A DNA stretch of 7,878 nt from positions 1-7,878 of the forward strand of contig VBPQ01000170.1 in NCBI GenBank assembly GCA_005877185.1, given 5' to 3'. This document shows, in pieces, positions 5,213 to 7,878 of the stretch. Origin of the DNA: Nitrososphaerota archaeon (GTDB taxonomy: Archaea > Thermoproteota > Nitrososphaeria > Nitrososphaerales > Gagatemarchaeaceae). The translations under genes were made by a program, and so were the position numbers. The number at the start of each line of letters is the position of its first letter. The stretch's first letter is position 1. The notes beneath the pieces were generated by a model. It did not search any database, had not been told where the DNA came from, and was given only the letters and a program-made list of their open reading frames with translations.

Positions 5213-7092
5213 GGATGCTGTCGGAAAGTCTCCCCGACTCCGACTCCACGGCGAAGGGGGTTTTCACCGTCTATGAGGTTCTCGTAGATTCGCCCGACGA
5301 GCTCCTCTTCGAGGCAACAAACACGCTGAACGTGCTCATGAGCAAGGAGGGGATTCGCGCGAGAGTCTACTCTTCCGGTAGATACGTGAACGTGTACAAG
5401 GATGTAGGCTATCCACGCGAGGTCGCCAAGAGGTGCAATCTGGTCGAAGACAGGGTCTTCGCCGATGCATGGCTCGCCCACACCAGACAGCCCACGAACT
5501 CTCCCGGAAGGTACCCCATCTGGTCCCATCCGTTCTCTTCCGTTGAGTTTGCGATTGTTCACAACGGAGACATCAGCTCCTACGGGGCCAACATGGAGTT
5601 CCTGAAGTCCGTCGGCATTACAAATCACGTCGGAACTGACAGCGAGGTTGTCGCGCAGCTGCTTGACCATCTGGTCAGGGTAAGACGATTGAGCGTGCGC
5701 GAGGTCGCCATGCTTCTATCCAATCCGTACGAGCGTCGCTTGGATGGGGCCATCCACGGCGCAAGAATCAGGGAGCTGATCATCCAGCTAAGAGGAGCGC
5801 AACTCGATGGTCCTTTCACGATCGTGGCCGGCTACTGCGACGGTCAGGACACCTACCTGTTGGGGCTGACTGACAGGTCAAAATTCCGGCCGATAGTGGT
5901 TGGGGAGGACGATGGAAGATACTTTGTGGCGAGCGAAGAAGGTCAGATTAGGACTCTTTCTCCGGAGGCAAGAGTCTGGACAATCGAGCCCGGAAGTTTC
6001 TTCCTGGCTTCGCTCAAGAGAGGCATAATAGAGCCGGGTCGGAGAGACAGAGAGCTCTTCGTGGGATATTCCGTCAGGCGTGACCTCGACCGATTCCCGC
6101 AGAGTCGACCATTCTTCGCGCACGACGTCATCGACACGAAGGGCCTATCCTATGCGGCACTGAACGAGTCGATCCTTCAAGTGATGGTCGAGGGGAGAAG
6201 AGAGGTGAAGGTCATCAACGTGCAGGGTCAGAGATACATCGGTGTAAACCTCCAGAAGCCCGAGTTCCTCGGCGCAAGAATCATACTTTACGGGTACCCG
6301 GGGAACTGCCTCGCAAACTTCAACAGCGGTCTGCAATTCATCGTGCACGGGAACGCAGCCGATGATGTCGGTGACGCAATGCATGCGGGGAGAGTCATCG
6401 TGCACGGCGATGCAAGGGACGTGATAGGGCAGGCCCTTCAGGGCGGCGACATCTTCGTGAGGGGTAGCGTCGGAAACAGGGCTGGGATACAGATGCGCGA
6501 GTACAGGGAGAGGAAACCATGCATGATCGTCGGTGGAAGAGCTGACGATTACCTGGGAGAGTACATGGCTGGCGGCATCATAGCCATTCTGGGGTTGAAC
6601 AGGAAAAGAAACCGCCAGGACTCGCTTGCGGGAAGGTTCGCGGGTACCGGGATGGTGGGCGGAAAGATCTTCATTCGATCCACGGTCAGAGCCGACGAGG
6701 TGGGGCTAACGCCCCCTAGAGAGGACGTCCTGAACTACCTGTACTCGCTACACCTTGATGGGATGCTCGGGGCGGAGGAGTACAGGTCCGTCATCAGTCA
6801 GGAGACGTTGGATTACTTCGCGTTGAAGCGGAGCCTTCCCTCAATAGCATTCTCAAAGATCGAGAAGATTTTCTCCGGCAAGTACGTCAAGCCTCCCTCG
6901 TCAGACTACAGGGAACTGGACAGCGACGAGTATCGACTCTTGGAGTCGAGGCTCACGGACTACTTCGAGACATTTGGGCTGACCAAGAGTCTCTTCGAGG
7001 AGGTCGTCTCCTCGAAATTCACAGTCGTAGCGCCTCACGAGAGCACAGGACCAGAGATTCATCGGGCAGAATCACAAGTAGTCGAGGAGTAA
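5209..7092 (+). CDS. Glutamine amidotransferase (remainder) fused to glutamate synthase GXGXG domain
   Basis: Residues 1-310 hold the rest of the class II amidotransferase: VYKDVGYPREVAKR (62-75), AHTRQPTN (90-97), FAIVHNGDISSYG (114-126), GTDSEVV (142-148) and LDGPFTIVAGY (199-209). Residues about 311-530 are the GXGXG beta-helix of GltB, with turns such as GRVIVHGDARDVIG, GGDIFVRGSVGNRAG and GGIIAILGL. A tail with LKRSLPSIAFSKIEKI is common in archaeal GXGXG proteins. It lacks the nucleophile Cys, which is in the preceding frame. The annotated start is TTG 5209, overlapping the upstream TGA as TTGA, but the frame is open and family-like back to about 5179, so the real protein is probably one chain from 4958 with a one-base shift. 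The gene order, synthase first and then a glutaminase-GXGXG fusion, differs from bacterial GltB (glutaminase-synthase-GXGXG). Confidence 0.88.
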   Translation: MRMLSESLPDSDSTAKGVFTVYEVLVDSPDELLFEATNTLNVLMSKEGIRARVYSSGRYVNVYKDVGYPREVAKRCNLVEDRVFADAWLAHTRQPTNSPGRYPIWSHPFSSVEFAIVHNGDISSYGANMEFLKSVGITNHVGTDSEVVAQLLDHLVRVRRLSVREVAMLLSNPYERRLDGAIHGARIRELIIQLRGAQLDGPFTIVAGYCDGQDTYLLGLTDRSKFRPIVVGEDDGRYFVASEEGQIRTLSPEARVWTIEPGSFFLASLKRGIIEPGRRDRELFVGYSVRRDLDRFPQSRPFFAHDVIDTKGLSYAALNESILQVMVEGRREVKVINVQGQRYIGVNLQKPEFLGARIILYGYPGNCLANFNSGLQFIVHGNAADDVGDAMHAGRVIVHGDARDVIGQALQGGDIFVRGSVGNRAGIQMREYRERKPCMIVGGRADDYLGEYMAGGIIAILGLNRKRNRQDSLAGRFAGTGMVGGKIFIRSTVRADEVGLTPPREDVLNYLYSLHLDGMLGAEEYRSVISQETLDYFALKRSLPSIAFSKIEKIFSGKYVKPPSSDYRELDSDEYRLLESRLTDYFETFGLTKSLFEEVVSSKFTVVAPHESTGPEIHRAESQVVEE

Positions 7093-7111
7093 CCTCCACC
7101 ACCACTACCTA

Positions 7112-7126
7112 CCGCCCAACGGGCGG
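7112..7126 (+). other. Short GC hairpin after the operon
   Basis: ccgccc and gggcgg pair across the loop aac, 20 bases after the last operon stop. There is no T-run after it, so it does not look like a canonical archaeal (T-rich) or bacterial intrinsic terminator. It may simply be structure in the 3' untranslated region. Confidence 0.25.
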
Positions 7127-7130
7127 GTGC

Positions 7131-7259
7131 TATCCAGGCAGCGGCGTGATCGCACACACCGCATTGGACACGGCGACCGACCGCGCCCTGAAGGCCTACC
7201 TGCTCAAGTCAGGCGCGTCTAGCGTCGGTCGAACCCACAACCGTGTAGTCACCCGGTAG
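7131..7259 (+). pseudogene. Possible HEPN-domain remnant
   Basis: In one plus frame the sequence reads YPGSGVIAHTALDTATDRAL and continues KAYLLKSGASSVGRTHNRVV before TAG 7257-7259. HEPN proteins often contain a helix ending AAEKALKALLL, then G and an RTHD-like turn, and the fragment follows that layout. The conserved N-terminal helix is missing, and a stop falls soon after the RTHN turn. If real it is a fragment of a HEPN gene, typically paired with a nucleotidyltransferase (MNT), but no MNT is seen. A chance resemblance is quite possible at this length. Confidence 0.25.
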
Positions 7260-7390
7260 ACACTGGGTGTTCGCTAGAGATTCGTTTTTCGTCGGGATGG
7301 GGTTCCGATTTCCTAGCCGGTAGTCCTGGGCCCACACCACGGCGCTCTTCGCCTCCGTGCTGGCGCAAGGGAAGGCGAAGGCTTTCATCC

Positions 7391-7551
7391 CTACCTTGCT
7401 TCCGCCTCATTGGTCGTGTGACGAGCCAAGGAATCCATGACTTCGCGAGCAGTTTCCTTTTCTCGTCTGGTTCGAGCGTCTCGTCTTGCTTCATTCTGGC
7501 CAGGACAAGCCACGCGTTCTTGTACTCTCTGTTTCACTCGAACTTGGCCCA
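7391..7551 (-). pseudogene. Possible frame-broken gene fragment of unknown function
   Basis: The minus strand reads WAKFE, then TGA 7536-7534, then NREYKNAWLVLARMKQDETL and EPDEKRKLLA. Protein-like sequence then appears to continue in another frame as REVMDSLARHTTNEAEAR before TAG 7393-7391. The composition (charged helices, no low-complexity runs) looks like a real protein interrupted by one stop and one frameshift, but I recognise no family. A short intact gene from ATG 7494 is the alternative, though its product after about residue 18 looks like noise. Confidence 0.25.
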
Positions 7552-7552
7552 G

Positions 7553-7560
7553 TTTTATTA
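7553..7560 (+). promoter_or_regulatory. TATA-like box of the membrane-protein gene
   Basis: The octamer ttttatta is centred about 14 bases before ATG 7570 but about 28 bases before TTG 7585. With archaeal spacing the transcript would begin near the TTG, so this element favours a leaderless TTG start over the ATG. Confidence 0.4.
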
Positions 7561-7569
7561 GCGGGCGAG

Positions 7570-7878
7570 ATGCATCCAGCGTGTTTGGTAAAGCTGCCGA
7601 GGTTTACGAGGGACGAGCTGATCATCCTCGTCGCCATTGGAGTGCTTACACCGCTGATCGACGACAGGGTGGAGCACTTTCTCGTGGCGTTCTTCGCGAA
7701 CATAAGCGGCTCCTTCAACGTCTTCGACTACACCGGGGGGCCCCTGAACAGCGATTTGCTGATTGCCTGGGAAGAGTACGGTGCGGTGCTCGCGGCCTAC
7801 CTCGTAAGGAAGCCCGGGGCGGCGACGCTCGCGATGACGATCAACGGGTTTGGGCAGTTCTTCAGGGACGGGTTTGTG
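7570..7878 (+). CDS. Membrane protein, probable YkoE-type ECF transporter S component (3' truncated by window end)
   Basis: The frame is open from ATG 7570 to the end of the window (103 codons, no stop). After a short charged N-terminus (RFTRDEL), a hydrophobic segment at about residues 17-30 (LIILVAIGVLTPLI) begins the membrane part. The stretch YGAVLAAYLVRKPGAATLA (70-88) resembles the conserved AAY-x-RKPGAA segment of YkoE, the substrate-binding subunit of energy-coupling-factor transporters for thiamine or its hydroxymethylpyrimidine precursor. The loop between, with NISGSFNVFDYTGGPLN, is longer and more polar than I would expect for YkoE, so the substrate is uncertain. TTG 7585 is an alternative start supported by TATA-box spacing. 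The ATPase and T subunits would be expected downstream, beyond the window. Confidence 0.55.
   Translation, partial: MHPACLVKLPRFTRDELIILVAIGVLTPLIDDRVEHFLVAFFANISGSFNVFDYTGGPLNSDLLIAWEEYGAVLAAYLVRKPGAATLAMTINGFGQFFRDGFV

Larger units (their letters stand above)
7093..7569. other. 477-base interval without an intact gene
   Basis: No complete gene is convincing here. The interval holds the GC hairpin, a short HEPN-like fragment on plus, a frame-broken protein-like fragment on minus, and the TATA-like box of the next gene. No tRNA, direct repeats or insertion-sequence ends were seen. It looks like a stretch of decaying genes between the operon and the transporter gene. Confidence 0.5.

Noticed and set aside
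7212..7388. 59-codon minus-strand frame starting at ATG 7388
   Set aside because: No family resemblance, no promoter-like element at a sensible distance, and it overlaps the better-supported HEPN-like fragment on the opposite strand.

Overview
The window reads as archaeal chromosome, probably from the Thermoproteota side (Thaumarchaeota/Bathyarchaeota-like). This rests on a glutamate synthase divided into archaeal-type pieces, an archaeal XRE-HTH/CBS regulator, heavy use of AGG/AGA arginine codons, AT-rich TATA-like octamers about 28-32 bases before several start codons (fitting leaderless or nearly leaderless mRNAs), and GTG/TTG starts. The lineage is inferred; no rRNA or tRNA is present to confirm it.

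Layout. Positions 1-1038 are gene-poor: a small basic hypothetical protein (173-388, minus) and a decayed flavin/deazaflavin-type oxidoreductase gene (828-502, minus). The pseudogene stays recognisable in one frame from end to end but carries an in-frame TAG and an in-frame TGA. Next come a class I SAM-dependent methyltransferase (1039-1800, plus) and, convergent with it, an XRE-type HTH protein with two CBS domains (2469-1897, minus).

The centre of the window is a glutamate synthase operon read divergently from that regulator. The first gene (2633-4957) is the FMN/[3Fe-4S] synthase subunit, but its product is 774 residues because the flavin barrel is followed by a second, degenerate copy that has lost the flavin-binding and iron-sulfur motifs. 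It abuts, with no gap, the class II glutamine amidotransferase (GATase) plus GXGXG gene. That gene is split over two frames: 4958-5212 carries the nucleophile Cys and 5209-7092 carries the rest of the GATase domain and the whole GXGXG domain. Together the pieces supply glutaminase, synthase and GXGXG functions of GOGAT (glutamine + 2-oxoglutarate + 2 e- to 2 glutamate). No GltD-type NAD(P)H subunit is seen. Two inverted repeats near the operon start, an 11-mer between the TATA box and the GTG and a perfect 18-bp palindrome just inside the coding region, are candidate operators, possibly for the divergent HTH-CBS protein.

Positions 7093-7569 hold no intact gene, only weak relics: a HEPN-like fragment on plus and a frame-broken fragment on minus. 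The window ends inside a membrane protein resembling the YkoE-type substrate-binding subunit of an ECF vitamin transporter.
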